64,000 nucleotides of DNA from Betaproteobacteria bacterium (GCA_028292405.1 JAQGMJ010000008.1:62001-126000), one strand, 5' to 3'; positions 1 to 10,920 are shown, counted from the first letter of the stretch. Notes: generated by a model from the letters alone, not told the origin. Numbers and translations: made by a program.

Positions 1-638
1 CCGGCGCCGTCGGTCAGCGCCAGCGCGCGCTCGCCCACCTTTTCGTTTCGGTAGTTGATCACCGCGTCGGCGCCCGCGCGTTTCGCCGCCTCGGCCTTGG
101 CCGGCGAACTGACGGTGGCGATCACCCGCGCGCCGCCCCATTTCGCCAGCTGGATGGCATAGAACCCGACCGCCCCGGCGCCGCCGGTGACCAATACCGT
201 CTTAGCCCTAACCGCCCCCAAACCGAACACAGCCCGATGCGCCGTCATTGCCGGAACACCGAGACCCGCACCCACAGAAAGGGGCGTGTTGCCGGGCAGG
301 GTGTAGGCGCGATCAGGCAAGGTGACGGCGTACTCGGCAGCGGTGCCGTAAGGCCGCTTCCACGCCGTGCTGTGCAGCCAGACGCGCTCGCCGATGCGCT
401 TCGCATCCACCCCGGCGCCGACCTGGTCGATCACGCCGGAGCCGTCCATGTCGGGAATGATGCGCGGGAAGGGCATGGGGCCGGAAAAGCCGCCGCGCCG
501 CTTGACGTCGGAAGGATTGACACCGGAATAGGCAATCCTTACCCGCACTTCTCCCGGCCCCGCTTGTGGGTCCGGCATCTCGCCGTGGGTCAATACATCG
601 CGCGCCGTCCCCAGGCGCTCGAACCAGACTGCCTTCAT
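1..638 (-). CDS. Zinc-type alcohol dehydrogenase / quinone oxidoreductase (partial, C-terminus off window)
   Basis: NAD(P)H-dependent reductase of the medium-chain dehydrogenase family, quinone-oxidoreductase branch. The ATG at 638 (MKAVWFERLG) follows a GGGAGGG ribosome site. About 212 residues are visible: the GroES-like N-domain with SGVNPSDVK near residue 38, then the Rossmann nucleotide-binding loop GGAGAVG at about 162-168. I see no cysteine cluster for structural zinc, which fits the zinc-free quinone oxidoreductase type. The gene runs off the left edge, so its length and C-terminus are unknown. It is divergent from the Nramp gene at 750, with 111 bp between the starts. Substrate cannot be told from sequence. 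Confidence 0.9.
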   Translation of the reverse strand, partial: MKAVWFERLGTARDVLTHGEMPDPQAGPGEVRVRIAYSGVNPSDVKRRGGFSGPMPFPRIIPDMDGSGVIDQVGAGVDAKRIGERVWLHSTAWKRPYGTAAEYAVTLPDRAYTLPGNTPLSVGAGLGVPAMTAHRAVFGLGAVRAKTVLVTGGAGAVGFYAIQLAKWGGARVIATVSSPAKAEAAKRAGADAVINYRNEKVGERALALTDGA

Positions 639-668
639 TGGCTGCCCTCCCGCTTTCCGCACGCGGCC

Positions 669-683
669 CTATCGCCGCGATAG
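669..683. promoter_or_regulatory. Inverted repeat between the divergent dehydrogenase and Nramp genes
   Basis: Two 6-bp arms, CTATCG and CGATAG, flank a 3-bp centre, followed by a run of seven A. It lies 31 bp upstream of the dehydrogenase start and 67 bp upstream of the Nramp start. Its size and place suit an operator, but no regulator is encoded beside it and it does not match a Fur or MntR consensus that I know. Confidence 0.3.
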
Positions 684-749
684 AAAAAAACGTCTCCGGC
701 GCAAATTATATTGCACTACCATTTTCAATCCGCTAATTAATCGCATCCC

Positions 750-2063
750 ATGTTCGGCCTGCCCACCACCGCCACCGCCCCGTTTTGCCCGACCGAAGTG
801 CGCGGCTCGGTATTGGTGCCGAAACAGGCGCCGTGGTGGCGCAAGCTGATGCAGTACGCCGGCCCCGGCCTGCTGGTCTCGGTGGGCTACATGGACCCGG
901 GCAATTGGGCCACCGACATCGAAGCCGGCTCGCGCTACGGCTACGGCCTGCTGTGGTTGGTGCTAGGCGCAAGCCTGGTGGCGATTTTGCTGCAATGCCT
1001 GTCGATGCGCCTGGGCCTGGTGGCGCGGCGCGACCTCGCGCAGCTATGCCGGGAGCGCTACGCCAAGCCGGTGGCGATGTTCCTCTGGGTGCTGGCCGAG
1101 CTGGCCATCATCGCCTGCGACCTGGCCGAGGTGCTGGGCAGCGGGCTGGCGCTGCACCTGCTGTTCAACATTTCACTGCTCAACGGCATCGCCATCACCG
1201 CGCTCGATACGCTGCTGGTGCTGGGCCTGAAGGGCAAGGGCTTCCGGCAGATCGAAGCCATCGTCCTCGGGCTGATTCTTGCCATCGGCATTTGCTACGC
1301 CGTCGAGCTGCTGCTGGTGCAGCCGGACTGGCTGGCGGTGGCGCGCGGTTTCATTCCCGACCCCTCGCGCCTGGACAGCGGGCAGGCGCTCTATCTCTCC
1401 GTCGGCATCCTCGGCGCCACCGTGATGCCGCATAACCTCTACCTGCACTCGTCCATCGTGCAGACGCGGCTGACCGGCGGCGATGCATCGGCGGTGCGCG
1501 AAGCGATCCGCTATTCCACCGCCGACACCGTGGCCTCGCTGTCGCTCGCGCTAATCGTCAACTCCGCCATTCTGATCCTCGCCGCCGCCGCCTTTAACGC
1601 CGCAGGGCATACCGAGGTGGCCGAGCTGCAGGATGCCTATCGCCTGCTCGAACCCCTGGTCGGCGCCGCTGCCGCCGCCACCCTCTTCGGCGTCGCCTTG
1701 CTCGCCTCCGGCCAGAGCGCCACCTTCACCGGCACCATCGCCGGGCAGATATTGATGGAGGGCTTCCTCAACCTGAGCATACCCTGCTGGCACCGGCGCC
1801 TGATCACCCGCGCCCTCGCCCTGATTCCCGCCTTCATCGGCGTGGCGTGGCTGGGCGACGGCGCGGTGGGCAAGCTGGTGGTGGCCAGCCAGGTGGTGCT
1901 GAGCTTTCAGTTGCCGTTTGCCATCTGGCCGCTGATCCGTTTCACCAGCGACCGCGCGCTGATGGGCGAATTCGCCAGCGGCGTGGTGACGCGCACAGCG
2001 GCTTGGGCAATTTTCGCGCTGATCGGCGCGGCCAACGGCTGGCTGGTGCTGCGCATGCTGTGA
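750..2063 (+). CDS. mntH: Nramp-family divalent metal cation transporter (MntH-like)
   Basis: Proton-coupled importer of Mn2+ and Fe2+ in the inner membrane. The protein has 437 residues and about 11 hydrophobic helices. Both family metal-site motifs are present: DPGN at 49-52 in the first helix (followed by WATDIEAGS) and MPHN at 226-229 in the sixth. The length is normal for the family. The ATG at 750 has no clear ribosome site, but the next Met is inside the first helix region. No Mn riboswitch motif or recognisable MntR box is visible upstream. Metal choice between Mn and Fe is inferred from the family only. Confidence 0.93.
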   Translation: MFGLPTTATAPFCPTEVRGSVLVPKQAPWWRKLMQYAGPGLLVSVGYMDPGNWATDIEAGSRYGYGLLWLVLGASLVAILLQCLSMRLGLVARRDLAQLCRERYAKPVAMFLWVLAELAIIACDLAEVLGSGLALHLLFNISLLNGIAITALDTLLVLGLKGKGFRQIEAIVLGLILAIGICYAVELLLVQPDWLAVARGFIPDPSRLDSGQALYLSVGILGATVMPHNLYLHSSIVQTRLTGGDASAVREAIRYSTADTVASLSLALIVNSAILILAAAAFNAAGHTEVAELQDAYRLLEPLVGAAAAATLFGVALLASGQSATFTGTIAGQILMEGFLNLSIPCWHRRLITRALALIPAFIGVAWLGDGAVGKLVVASQVVLSFQLPFAIWPLIRFTSDRALMGEFASGVVTRTAAWAIFALIGAANGWLVLRML

Positions 2064-2085
2064 GGGCAGCGAGCGGTGTGCTGTG

Positions 2086-3030
2086 TTACTTGAGCATCGA
2101 CACGTCGATGCTCTGCTGGCGCCGCACCTCGTCGCGCTTCATCTCGACGTAGGCGTTGCGCTCTACCTCATGCAACTGGCGCGGGTAACGCTCGGTGGCG
2201 TCGTACCAGGCGGTGATGCGCTGGTCCAACTGGTCCGGCGCGGGGGCTTTCAAACTCGATAGGTAGGCTTCGATCGCGAGGTAATAGCGCATGGTGTTGC
2301 GCTCGACCACGCCGCGCGAGCCACCAACATAGTCGGCCTTACCGTCGCTTTGTTTGGTGAAGCCAACCTTGCCACGCCCGGCGGTGGCGAGGTAGGTCTG
2401 CATGGCGAAACGTCCCATGGTGCCGACTTCATACGAATAGGTGAAGTGCAGGAAGGTCTTGCCGCCTTCCAGCGGAATGGCCTCGAGCACGATGCGGTAG
2501 TTGCTGGTGCCCATCGGGCCCTTGTCGGCGTTGAGCGCGGCCTGCAGGTAACTGGCGGAGGAGGCGGCGACATTGAAGGCGAAGTCCAGGCGCGAGGCCT
2601 TTTCCGGCGCTTCCGGCGTCTTGCCGCCCACGCCCATGGCCAGCGCATTGCCACCGGGAGCCGCGCGGCAATACTTGGTGTTCAGGTGCAGGATCATCAC
2701 CTCGCACCAGTTGTCGGCACGCTTGAAGGTACCCGCGACGGTGGCGAAGGGGTGGTTCATGCGCGCATAGATGTCGCCCGAGACGCGGTTGCCGCTTTCG
2801 TTCGACTCCAGGTAGAGCGGCTCGCGGAAGATGTCGCTGCCGAGTTTGTCGCCCATTTCGGCATAGCCGGCGCGCAGCCGGGTTGCATCCGCAGTGGCGC
2901 TTTGCGCCACCGCATTGGCGCAAGCCACGCTGCACAGCAGGCCGGCCACGCAGGCGAGCAGCCAGCCGGTGCGTACCCAGCCCGTGCGGTTCCAGATCGA
3001 ATCAGATTGCGGGTTTGTTTCCATCATCAT
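2086..3030 (-). CDS. Secreted protein of unknown function, 314 aa
   Basis: I do not recognise a named domain. The N-terminus has a basic stretch followed by the hydrophobic segment WLLACVAGLLCSVACANAVA and then AQS, a likely Sec signal peptide cleaved near residue 43. The mature part has regularly spaced Cys (NWCEVMILH, KYCRAAP) and a conserved-looking core with SYEVGTMGRFAMQTYL. The last 60 residues are charged and helical. Three consecutive ATG codons start the gene; GGAG lies just upstream, so 3030, 3027 or 3024 are all possible. It converges on the Nramp gene with 22 bp between the ends. Function unknown; periplasmic location is inferred. Confidence 0.75.
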   Translation of the reverse strand: MMMETNPQSDSIWNRTGWVRTGWLLACVAGLLCSVACANAVAQSATADATRLRAGYAEMGDKLGSDIFREPLYLESNESGNRVSGDIYARMNHPFATVAGTFKRADNWCEVMILHLNTKYCRAAPGGNALAMGVGGKTPEAPEKASRLDFAFNVAASSASYLQAALNADKGPMGTSNYRIVLEAIPLEGGKTFLHFTYSYEVGTMGRFAMQTYLATAGRGKVGFTKQSDGKADYVGGSRGVVERNTMRYYLAIEAYLSSLKAPAPDQLDQRITAWYDATERYPRQLHEVERNAYVEMKRDEVRRQQSIDVSMLK

Positions 3031-3199
3031 GCGCTCCGGGCTGCACGCCCCTGTTCACCAATACGGCAAGTCTGGCGAAGGCCGGGCGGCAAGTCTGTCA
3101 GCGGAGGCCGACTCCCGGCGTGGGAATCGGCGCTTTCAAGCCTTGACTATGCGCAGTGTCAAGCATGATCCGGACCAGTGCTTGCCGGTGGGCCAACGA

Positions 3200-3225
3200 A
3201 AAAGGCCCGCGCAAGCGGGCCTTTT
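3200..3225 (-). terminator. Rho-independent terminator after the beta-propeller gene
   Basis: Perfect 11-bp stem (AAAAGGCCCGC and its complement) with a 4-base GCAA loop. Read on the minus strand it ends in a run of T, and it sits 20 bp after the stop at 3246. Confidence 0.8.
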
Positions 3226-3245
3226 GGCTTTTCGGCGTAACAGGG

Positions 3246-4397
3246 TCAATCGAAGCTGACGATCTCCACCCAGTTCGCGTCCTTGCCCGTGGGGTACTTG
3301 TTGAGGAGTTTCAGGTTGCCGTTGTCCTCGATCGCATACACCGAGATGGTCGGCGACTTCTCGCCGCTGACCACCATGTACTTGCCCTTGGCATCGATGG
3401 CGAAGCCGCGCGGGCCGGCTTCGGTGTTGGTCGAGCCCAGCCACTTCAGCGCGCCGGTGTCGCCGTTCACGCTAAAGGCGCCGAGGGTGCTGTTGGTGCG
3501 CTCCGACATGTAGAGGAACTTGCCGTTGGGCGTTAGGTGGATGTCGGCCACCCAGATGTCCTTGTCGGTATTGCGCGGCGGCGGGCCGCCGGGCGCGCCG
3601 ACGGCGCCGCGCGGCAGGCCCGGCCCCAGGTTGCTGCCCGGCGGCACGCCGGAAACGGAAGACACTTCGGAGAGCAGGCCGGTACGCTGGTCCAGCGACA
3701 GGGTGGTGACGGTGCCGACCATTTCGCTCAGCAGGTAGACGAACTTGTTGTCCTTCGAGGTGACGAAGTGGCGCGGGCCGGAAACCGGCTTCATCAGGAC
3801 GGTGGCCGGCGTATTGGCGGCCAGGCGGCCGGTCTTCACGTCGAAGGTGAACTGGAACACCATGTCGCTGCCCAGTGTCGGCACATAGACGAAGCGGTTG
3901 GTCTCGTCGACGCGGATGGAGTGCGCGTTGCGTCCGACCGGGATCACCTGGCTGGTCTCCGGCGCGATGCGGCCATCGGCCCCCACCGCGTTGACGCTGA
4001 TCAGGGCGGCGCCGTAGCCGGCGGAAAACAGCCAGCGCCCGGTGCGGTCGAGCGAGATGTAGGGAAAGCTGCCGGCGGCCGGCACGCTGCCCAGCGAGGT
4101 CAGCGCGCCGTTGGCCGGGTTGATCGCAAAGGCGTGCAGCTGGAAGGGCGCGGTGCGCGAAGCGGCGTAGAGAAAGCGCTTGTCCGGGCTCACCGCCATC
4201 GGCATCACCAGGCCCGCCACCTTGACGCGCGGGCCAGCGACCAGACTGCCGTCGCCCTGCATGGTGTAGGTGGTGAGGTCGCCGTCGTCGGCGTTGGAAA
4301 CGTAAACGTAAGTGGCGGCCATGGCGGGGGCGGCCGCGCCCAGCGTTGCGAGTGCGGCCATGGCGAATACCTTTTTCAGACGGTTGAATGCCAGCAT
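3246..4397 (-). CDS. Exported seven-bladed beta-propeller protein, lactonase (YbhE/Pgl-like) family
   Basis: 383 residues with a signal peptide (AMAALATLGAAAPAMAA, cleavage after residue 28). The rest is a set of repeated blades of the form YVSNADDGDLTTY, FLYAASRT, FVYVPTLGSD, FVYLLSE and FLYMSERTNSTLG, typical of the lactonase family that includes 6-phosphogluconolactonase. Because this one is exported, a role on cytoplasmic 6-phosphogluconolactone is unlikely; a periplasmic lactone or scaffold role is a guess. The GGAGGAG ribosome site 4-10 bp before 4397 fixes the start. It is a single-gene unit with its own terminator and a candidate operator upstream. Confidence 0.85.
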   Translation of the reverse strand: MLAFNRLKKVFAMAALATLGAAAPAMAATYVYVSNADDGDLTTYTMQGDGSLVAGPRVKVAGLVMPMAVSPDKRFLYAASRTAPFQLHAFAINPANGALTSLGSVPAAGSFPYISLDRTGRWLFSAGYGAALISVNAVGADGRIAPETSQVIPVGRNAHSIRVDETNRFVYVPTLGSDMVFQFTFDVKTGRLAANTPATVLMKPVSGPRHFVTSKDNKFVYLLSEMVGTVTTLSLDQRTGLLSEVSSVSGVPPGSNLGPGLPRGAVGAPGGPPPRNTDKDIWVADIHLTPNGKFLYMSERTNSTLGAFSVNGDTGALKWLGSTNTEAGPRGFAIDAKGKYMVVSGEKSPTISVYAIEDNGNLKLLNKYPTGKDANWVEIVSFD

Positions 4398-4457
4398 GTG
4401 TCTCCTCCAATTATTTTGTGAACCCGCTGTACGAACCCGGGCTGGACGGGGGCGCTT

Positions 4458-4480
4458 ATTGTAGCGTAGGTAGCGCTACC
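4458..4480 (-). promoter_or_regulatory. Candidate promoter with 12-bp palindrome upstream of the beta-propeller gene
   Basis: On the minus strand a TACAAT -10 box (4463-4458) is preceded by the perfect palindrome GGTAGCGCTACC (4480-4469), which lies in the -35/-10 spacer about 72 bp before the start at 4397. A repressor bound there would block transcription. The -35 is poor. Confidence 0.4.
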
Positions 4481-4611
4481 ATTCGAGCGATGCGGCAGCC
4501 GTCATTGACGGCGCGATGATCGAAGCCACCGGGAGCAGGGCCTGGCTGCCGTTAATCCCAGCGGCGAGGCGGCCCGCTCCCCGGTCGGCGTACGAGGAGG
4601 CCACTTCAATC

Positions 4612-5439
4612 TCACGCTGGGACAAGCTCGCCGTACCAATAGGCGGCGGTGACACCGCCATCCATCAGGAAATCGCTGCCGGTGATGAAGCCGCCGTCGG
4701 GCCCCATCAGCAGCGCCCCGACGGTGCCGACTTCGTCCGGGGTGCCGCCGCGCTTGGCGGCCGAGGCGTTGATCATGCGCCGGTAGCCTTCGCCGCGCGG
4801 TCCGCTGAGTTCGCCGCGGGCCAGCGGGGTGAAGATGATGCCGGGGCTGATGGTGTTGATGCGCGCGCCGCGCTTGCCCCAGCGCACCGCCTCGGCCATC
4901 ACGCGCAGGGAGTTGCCACGTTTGGAGAGCTGGTAGGCATGCAAGGAGTCTTTCACCTGTTCCGGCTGCAGCATGGGCAGGGCGAGCAGTTCTTCGGTGG
5001 GCGTGGTGGCGAGTTGCTTGTTCTGCTCCGCCGTGAGCGCGCCCAGGCGGTGGCCGGATTGCGAGGCGATCACCACGCCGGCGCCGCCCTCGGCGATAAC
5101 GTTGCCGAACTCTTCCAGCACCAGGGCTGTGCCGTAGAGGTCCACCTTGAGGATGGTGGCAGGCGAGGCTTGCGAGGGCGAGACGCCGGCGGCGTGGATC
5201 AGGCCGGTCACTCTGCCAAGACCCGTTGCGATTTTGACCAGGGCCTGAACGGAAGCGCGCGAGGACACGTCGACCACCGCGACGCTGTTGTCGAAGCCGG
5301 CGTCACTCAAGACCTCGGCGGCGGCCCGGGCATTTTCCAGTTTCAGGTCGGCGAGCAGCACGTGCTTGCCCGCGCTGACGCGGCGTGCGATGGCTTGGCC
5401 GATGGACCCGGCGCCGATGACGACGATGACATCTTTCAT
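4612..5439 (-). CDS. Short-chain dehydrogenase/reductase (SDR)
   Basis: NAD(P)-dependent oxidoreductase, 275 residues from the ATG at 5439 ([14 protein letters not shown]). The nucleotide loop GAGSIGQ is a variant of the SDR TGxxxGxG. A Ser (ASQSGH) followed by Tyr and Lys in YQLSKRG supplies the catalytic set, and INTISPGII and [10 protein letters not shown] are standard C-terminal SDR elements. An upstream in-frame start at 5469 is possible, but AAGGAAA sits 7 bp before 5439. The ATG overlaps the TGA of the cupin gene (ATGA), so the two are translationally coupled. Substrate unknown. Confidence 0.9.
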   Translation of the reverse strand: MKDVIVVIGAGSIGQAIARRVSAGKHVLLADLKLENARAAAEVLSDAGFDNSVAVVDVSSRASVQALVKIATGLGRVTGLIHAAGVSPSQASPATILKVDLYGTALVLEEFGNVIAEGGAGVVIASQSGHRLGALTAEQNKQLATTPTEELLALPMLQPEQVKDSLHAYQLSKRGNSLRVMAEAVRWGKRGARINTISPGIIFTPLARGELSGPRGEGYRRMINASAAKRGGTPDEVGTVGALLMGPDGGFITGSDFLMDGGVTAAYWYGELVPA

Positions 5440-5867
5440 GATTCGGTTTCCTTTTCGTAAACGAGGCAAGGCGGCGCGGCGTAGTCGATGTCGCTCACCT
5501 GTTCCATCCAGTCCACCACCTTGCCGTCGAGATTTTCGGCGATGGCGATGTGGCTCATGGAGGTAGCGCCGGCGGCGCCGTGCCAGTGTTTTTCATGCGG
5601 CGCGATCCAGACAATATCGCCGGCGCGGATCTGCTCCAACGGCCCGCCTTCGCGCTGCACCAGGCCGGCGCCGGCGGTGATGATCAACGTTTGCCCGAGC
5701 GGGTGGGTGTGCCAGGCGGTGCGCGCGCCGGGCTCGAAAGTCACGGTGGCGCCGCCGACGCGGGCCGGGCCGCTGGCCTGGAAGGGCGCGTCGACGCGCA
5801 CCTTGCCGGTGAAATAGTCGGACGAACCCTGGGCCGAGGGCTGGGTGCCGATGCGTTTGATGTCCAT
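5436..5867 (-). CDS. Single-domain cupin, closely resembling bacterial manganese hydroxynitrile lyases
   Basis: 143 residues from the ATG at 5867, which has ACGGAGC just upstream; a longer start at 5930 is less likely. One conserved cupin barrel: [17 protein letters not shown] followed by [16 protein letters not shown]. The candidate metal ligands are H53, H55, Q59 and H94. From memory these coincide in residue and number with the Mn ligands of the Granulicella cupin hydroxynitrile lyase, which cleaves or forms mandelonitrile. Many proteins of this family have no known native role, so the activity is inferred. First gene of an operon with the SDR and divergent from the LysR regulator at 5986, which is the likely controller. 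Confidence 0.85.
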   Translation of the reverse strand: MDIKRIGTQPSAQGSSDYFTGKVRVDAPFQASGPARVGGATVTFEPGARTAWHTHPLGQTLIITAGAGLVQREGGPLEQIRAGDIVWIAPHEKHWHGAAGATSMSHIAIAENLDGKVVDWMEQVSDIDYAAPPCLVYEKETES

Positions 5868-5982
5868 GTTGTGCTCCGTGCGAGGGTGCCGCGAGGGAGG
5901 CGGCTGCAATGGACACACTGTAGGCCTCAAACCGGCCAGTGATAAGATGGTGTAATCTGCATGAACCTAGAAGCTTGACTAA

Positions 5983-8159
<2,177 letters not shown>

Positions 8160-8185
8160 TGCGCTGCAGCTTGAGGCTGACCTTG

Positions 8186-8210
8186 TTGTTGAAGGATCAA
8201 TGTTGAACAA
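8186..8210. promoter_or_regulatory. Inverted repeat upstream of the MerR-citrate synthase gene
   Basis: Arms TTGTTGAA and TTGAACAA match as an inverted repeat at 7 of 8 positions with a 9-bp spacer. It lies 27 bp before the ATG at 8159 and directly after a TATATT box on the minus strand (8216-8211). It could be the site where the protein's own helix-turn-helix binds to repress itself. Confidence 0.4.
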
Positions 8211-8317
8211 TATAGTTGCCCAGGACTAGAGGGGCATGTTGATTGTGCAGATAAGACAGGTTTCCGACACTTCGCAGCACAGGTATGCTCGGGCCTGACA
8301 TGTGGAGGGACTAGACG

Positions 8318-8953
8318 ATGTTGCTGCACATCTGGCTTGCCTTCGTGCTCGCCTCGGCGGTGCTGCTGGTGATCCCGGGGCCTACCGTGCTGGCATTGAT
8401 CGGCTATTCGGTCGGCGGCGTGCCGCTTAACGCGGGCCAGCGGGCGGCGATGGTGGCGGGGGTGGCGCTCGGCGATTGCACCGCGCTGGTTGCTTCGCTG
8501 GCCGGGCTGGGCGGTTTGCTGGCGGCTTCGGCGTTCTGGTTCATGGTGGTGAAGTGGGCTGGCGGGCTCTACCTGCTTTACCTCGGCGCGCGCATGCTGG
8601 CGTCGGGCATTGCGCCGGCCGGCCCGCAGCCGGAAGCCGCGCCGGCGTCGGCGCGCGGCCTGTTCGGCCGCAGCTATGTGGTGACGGCGCTCAACCCCAA
8701 GGCGATCGTGTTCTTCGTCGCCTTCCTGCCGCAGTTCGTGCAGCCGGGAGCGGATGCGGTGCGGCAGTTGTGGATACTCGGCGCCACCTTCATCGCGCTT
8801 TCGACCCTCAATGCGAGCTTATACGGGACCTTCGCCGTGACCGCGCGCAAAGTGCTCGCCACCCGGCGCACGCAGCGCGGCTTCAATCTCGTCGGCGGGA
8901 CCATGCTCGGCGGCGCGGGTGTATGGGCGCTGCTGGCGCGGCGGCCCGGCTGA
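8318..8953 (+). CDS. LysE/RhtB-family amino-acid exporter
   Basis: Inner-membrane exporter of 211 residues with about six hydrophobic segments. The family signature is at the N-terminus (LLVIPGPTVLALIGYSVGG), and the second conserved block is LNPKAIVFFVAFLPQFV after the central loop. This family exports amino acids or homoserine lactones; the substrate cannot be told from sequence. Its stop directly abuts the stop of the CinA gene on the other strand, with no spacing. No regulator is adjacent in a divergent position except the MerR-citrate synthase gene. Confidence 0.92.
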   Translation: MLLHIWLAFVLASAVLLVIPGPTVLALIGYSVGGVPLNAGQRAAMVAGVALGDCTALVASLAGLGGLLAASAFWFMVVKWAGGLYLLYLGARMLASGIAPAGPQPEAAPASARGLFGRSYVVTALNPKAIVFFVAFLPQFVQPGADAVRQLWILGATFIALSTLNASLYGTFAVTARKVLATRRTQRGFNLVGGTMLGGAGVWALLARRPG

Positions 8954-9433
8954 TCAGCCCAGTTGCTTGAGCAGCAGCTCCATCGCCGCCGCGGCGAAGG
9001 CGCGCATGTTGGCTGCGCGGTCGGTGCTGCCGGTCTCGATGGTCAGGGATGCTTCGACGGCGCCGACGCAGGCGACGCAGGCATGGCCGGCGGCGTCGCC
9101 GTAGCGGTTGCCTTTGGGGCCGGCCGCGCCGGTCTCGGCGATGCCCCAGCTCGAGCCCAGGCGCTCGCGAATGTGGCGCGCCAGCAGCAGGGCATAGGGC
9201 TCGGTGGAGGGGCGCATGCCGGTGAGCGCGTCTTCCGAAATGCCGAGCAGGGCGGCGCGCGACTTGTAGGTGTAGACCACGGTGCCGCCGATGAAATAGG
9301 CGGAGGCGCCGGGCATGGCCAGCAGGGAGGCGGCGATCAGCCCGCCGGCGGCGGACTCGGCCACGGCGATGGTTTCGTTGCGCGCTTTCAGGCGCGCGCC
9401 GAGTTGCTCGGCCAGGGGCATCAGGTCTTGCAT
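8954..9433 (-). CDS. pncC: CinA-family nicotinamide-nucleotide amidohydrolase (PncC-type)
   Basis: Deamidates nicotinamide mononucleotide to nicotinate mononucleotide in the pyridine nucleotide cycle. 159 residues from the ATG at 9433, with AAAGGA 8 bp upstream; a 217-residue reading from 9607 adds low-complexity sequence and is not supported. The family core is present: AESAAGGLIAASLL with the active-site Ser near 27, VVYTYKSRAALLGI, and the GIAETGAAGP loop. Stand-alone proteins of this length lack the N-terminal molybdopterin-like domain found in CinA proper. Confidence 0.92.
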   Translation of the reverse strand: MQDLMPLAEQLGARLKARNETIAVAESAAGGLIAASLLAMPGASAYFIGGTVVYTYKSRAALLGISEDALTGMRPSTEPYALLLARHIRERLGSSWGIAETGAAGPKGNRYGDAAGHACVACVGAVEASLTIETGSTDRAANMRAFAAAAMELLLKQLG

Positions 9434-9641
9434 CGTGGTCCTTTCGTCCGGGTCTTGCCGGCAAGCCAGTTCGGCAGGTTTGCGCCATGCGTTGTGCGGT
9501 TGGGCGACGTTCGCGCCGCACAGTTCCGGCCGCGGTTCGCCGCGAACCCGGCCGCAGTCTCGCGCAGTCTCGTCTCTGGCGGCCACCCGCGCCCGGTTTG
9601 CGCGCATGGTAGCACCCGCGTGTTGCCGCGCGATGACGGGG

Positions 9642-10649
9642 CTAGTCGCGGAACGCCGGCATCACTTCGCGGGCGAAGCGGCGCAGGGATTCGATCGAGC
9701 CGCCGACGTCCATCAGCAACACGTACTCGATGCCTTGCGCCTGGATGAACTTGAGGCGCTCGATGATCTCGTCCGGCGTGCCGATCAGCGTGGTCGCTTC
9801 CGTCTGCGTGCGGAACTCTTCGGGCGAGGCCGGTACCGCGAGGGTGCTGGCGGCGGCGTTCGGGTTGACGGTGAGCTTGCGCACGTTGTCGAGAAACTGC
9901 GCGCGCAATTCATGCTGCTGTTCGCGCTCGCGCGCGTTCATCGCCATGTGCAGGCCGCGCGTCAGGCCCACCTGCATCGGGTTGAAGGTCTTGCCCATCG
10001 CCTGCACCGTTTCGCGGTAGGCGGCCAGGCGCTGGCCGGATACTTCGGGCGTGGAGAGCTGGTCGAGCAGCACGTTGAAGCCGGCGCGCGCCACGGTGCG
10101 GATCACTTCCAGATTGCCGGCGCCGACCCACAGCGGCGGGTGCGGGCGCTGCACCGGCGCGGGCTCGAACACCACGTTCTCATAATTCCAGCGCTTGCCG
10201 TGGTGGGAAAAGCGGCCCTCGGTGGTCCAGGCCTTGCGGATCACTTCCAGGCATTCGGCGTAACGCTCCTCGGCTTCTTCCATCGGCACGCAAAAGCCGG
10301 AGAACTCGGAGTAGCGGTAGCCGCGGCCGACGCCGAAGTCCAGGCGGCCGTTGGACAGCAGGTCGACCGTGGCGGCCTGCTCGGCCAGCAGCGCCGGGTT
10401 GTGCCAGGGCAGCACGGTGACGGCCGTGCCCAGGCGCAGCGTGCTGGTACGCGCCGCGAGATAAGCCAGGAAAGTCAGCGAGGCCGACACCTGGTTGAAG
10501 CCGGTGAAGTGGTGCTCGACCATGAAAACGCTGTGAAAGCCGAGCTGCTCGGCTTCGCAGATGTAGTCGACGTATTTGCGATAGTCCTGGCTGTCGCTGG
10601 CCACGTCGCTGCCGCGCGATGTCGCTCCGCCGAAGAGTCCGAATTTCAT
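9642..10649 (-). CDS. Luciferase-like (LLM class) flavin-dependent monooxygenase
   Basis: 335 residues from the ATG at 10649 (MKFGLFGG), preceded by GGGGACAAG. TIM-barrel family using reduced FMN or F420; in this lineage FMN is expected. Family features: FMVEHHFTGF near 45, LAARTSTLRLGTAV, LLSNGRLDFGVGRGY and PPLWVGAGN. It ends with the usual GTPDEIIERL helix. It follows the mandelate racemase homologue on the same strand at 271 bp, with an 11-bp inverted repeat between, so it probably has its own promoter. Substrate unknown; the family covers alkanal, alkanesulfonate and nitrilotriacetate oxidation. Confidence 0.92.
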   Translation of the reverse strand: MKFGLFGGATSRGSDVASDSQDYRKYVDYICEAEQLGFHSVFMVEHHFTGFNQVSASLTFLAYLAARTSTLRLGTAVTVLPWHNPALLAEQAATVDLLSNGRLDFGVGRGYRYSEFSGFCVPMEEAEERYAECLEVIRKAWTTEGRFSHHGKRWNYENVVFEPAPVQRPHPPLWVGAGNLEVIRTVARAGFNVLLDQLSTPEVSGQRLAAYRETVQAMGKTFNPMQVGLTRGLHMAMNAREREQQHELRAQFLDNVRKLTVNPNAAASTLAVPASPEEFRTQTEATTLIGTPDEIIERLKFIQAQGIEYVLLMDVGGSIESLRRFAREVMPAFRD

Positions 10650-10712
10650 TTGTCTTGTCCCCACCGTTTAACGGTTGTGCCCGGCGACTTCAATGCGAAC
10701 TAACGGCCGGAT

Positions 10713-10748
10713 CAGTTGCGGCGATTGTAGGCACGGCCGCCGCAACTG
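10713..10748. repeat. Perfect 11-bp inverted repeat between two catabolic genes
   Basis: CAGTTGCGGCG and its exact complement flank a 14-base loop, 64 bp before the luciferase-like start and 173 bp after the racemase homologue's stop. No T-run follows, so it may be an operator or an mRNA hairpin rather than a terminator. The rest of the 10650-10920 gap holds no gene that I can support. Confidence 0.45.
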
Positions 10749-10920
10749 CGCTCGCATGCGGCGCTTATCAAGAGGATTGAAACCGTCCTGCTTATGCAAT
10801 GCATCGCAGGAGCGCTAGCGGCGCGCCGGCCGCGCCAGAGGAGAAGCGGGGGTTTGCCCGGTCGGTGCCGCGCAGTCGACGCCCGCTGGCGGGGCGTTGA
10901 TTGCGCGATCAGCGTGCCGT

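Noticed and set aside
639-749. Manganese riboswitch (yybP-ykoY) upstream of the Nramp gene
   Set aside because: Only 111 bp are available, shared with a divergent gene, and I cannot find the conserved loop sequences or the expected stem arrangement.
8160-8210. TTG start at 8210 for the MerR-citrate synthase gene
   Set aside because: It lies in an inverted repeat just after a -10-like box, has no ribosome site and adds 17 residues before the helix-turn-helix. Not excluded, but the ATG at 8159 is preferred.
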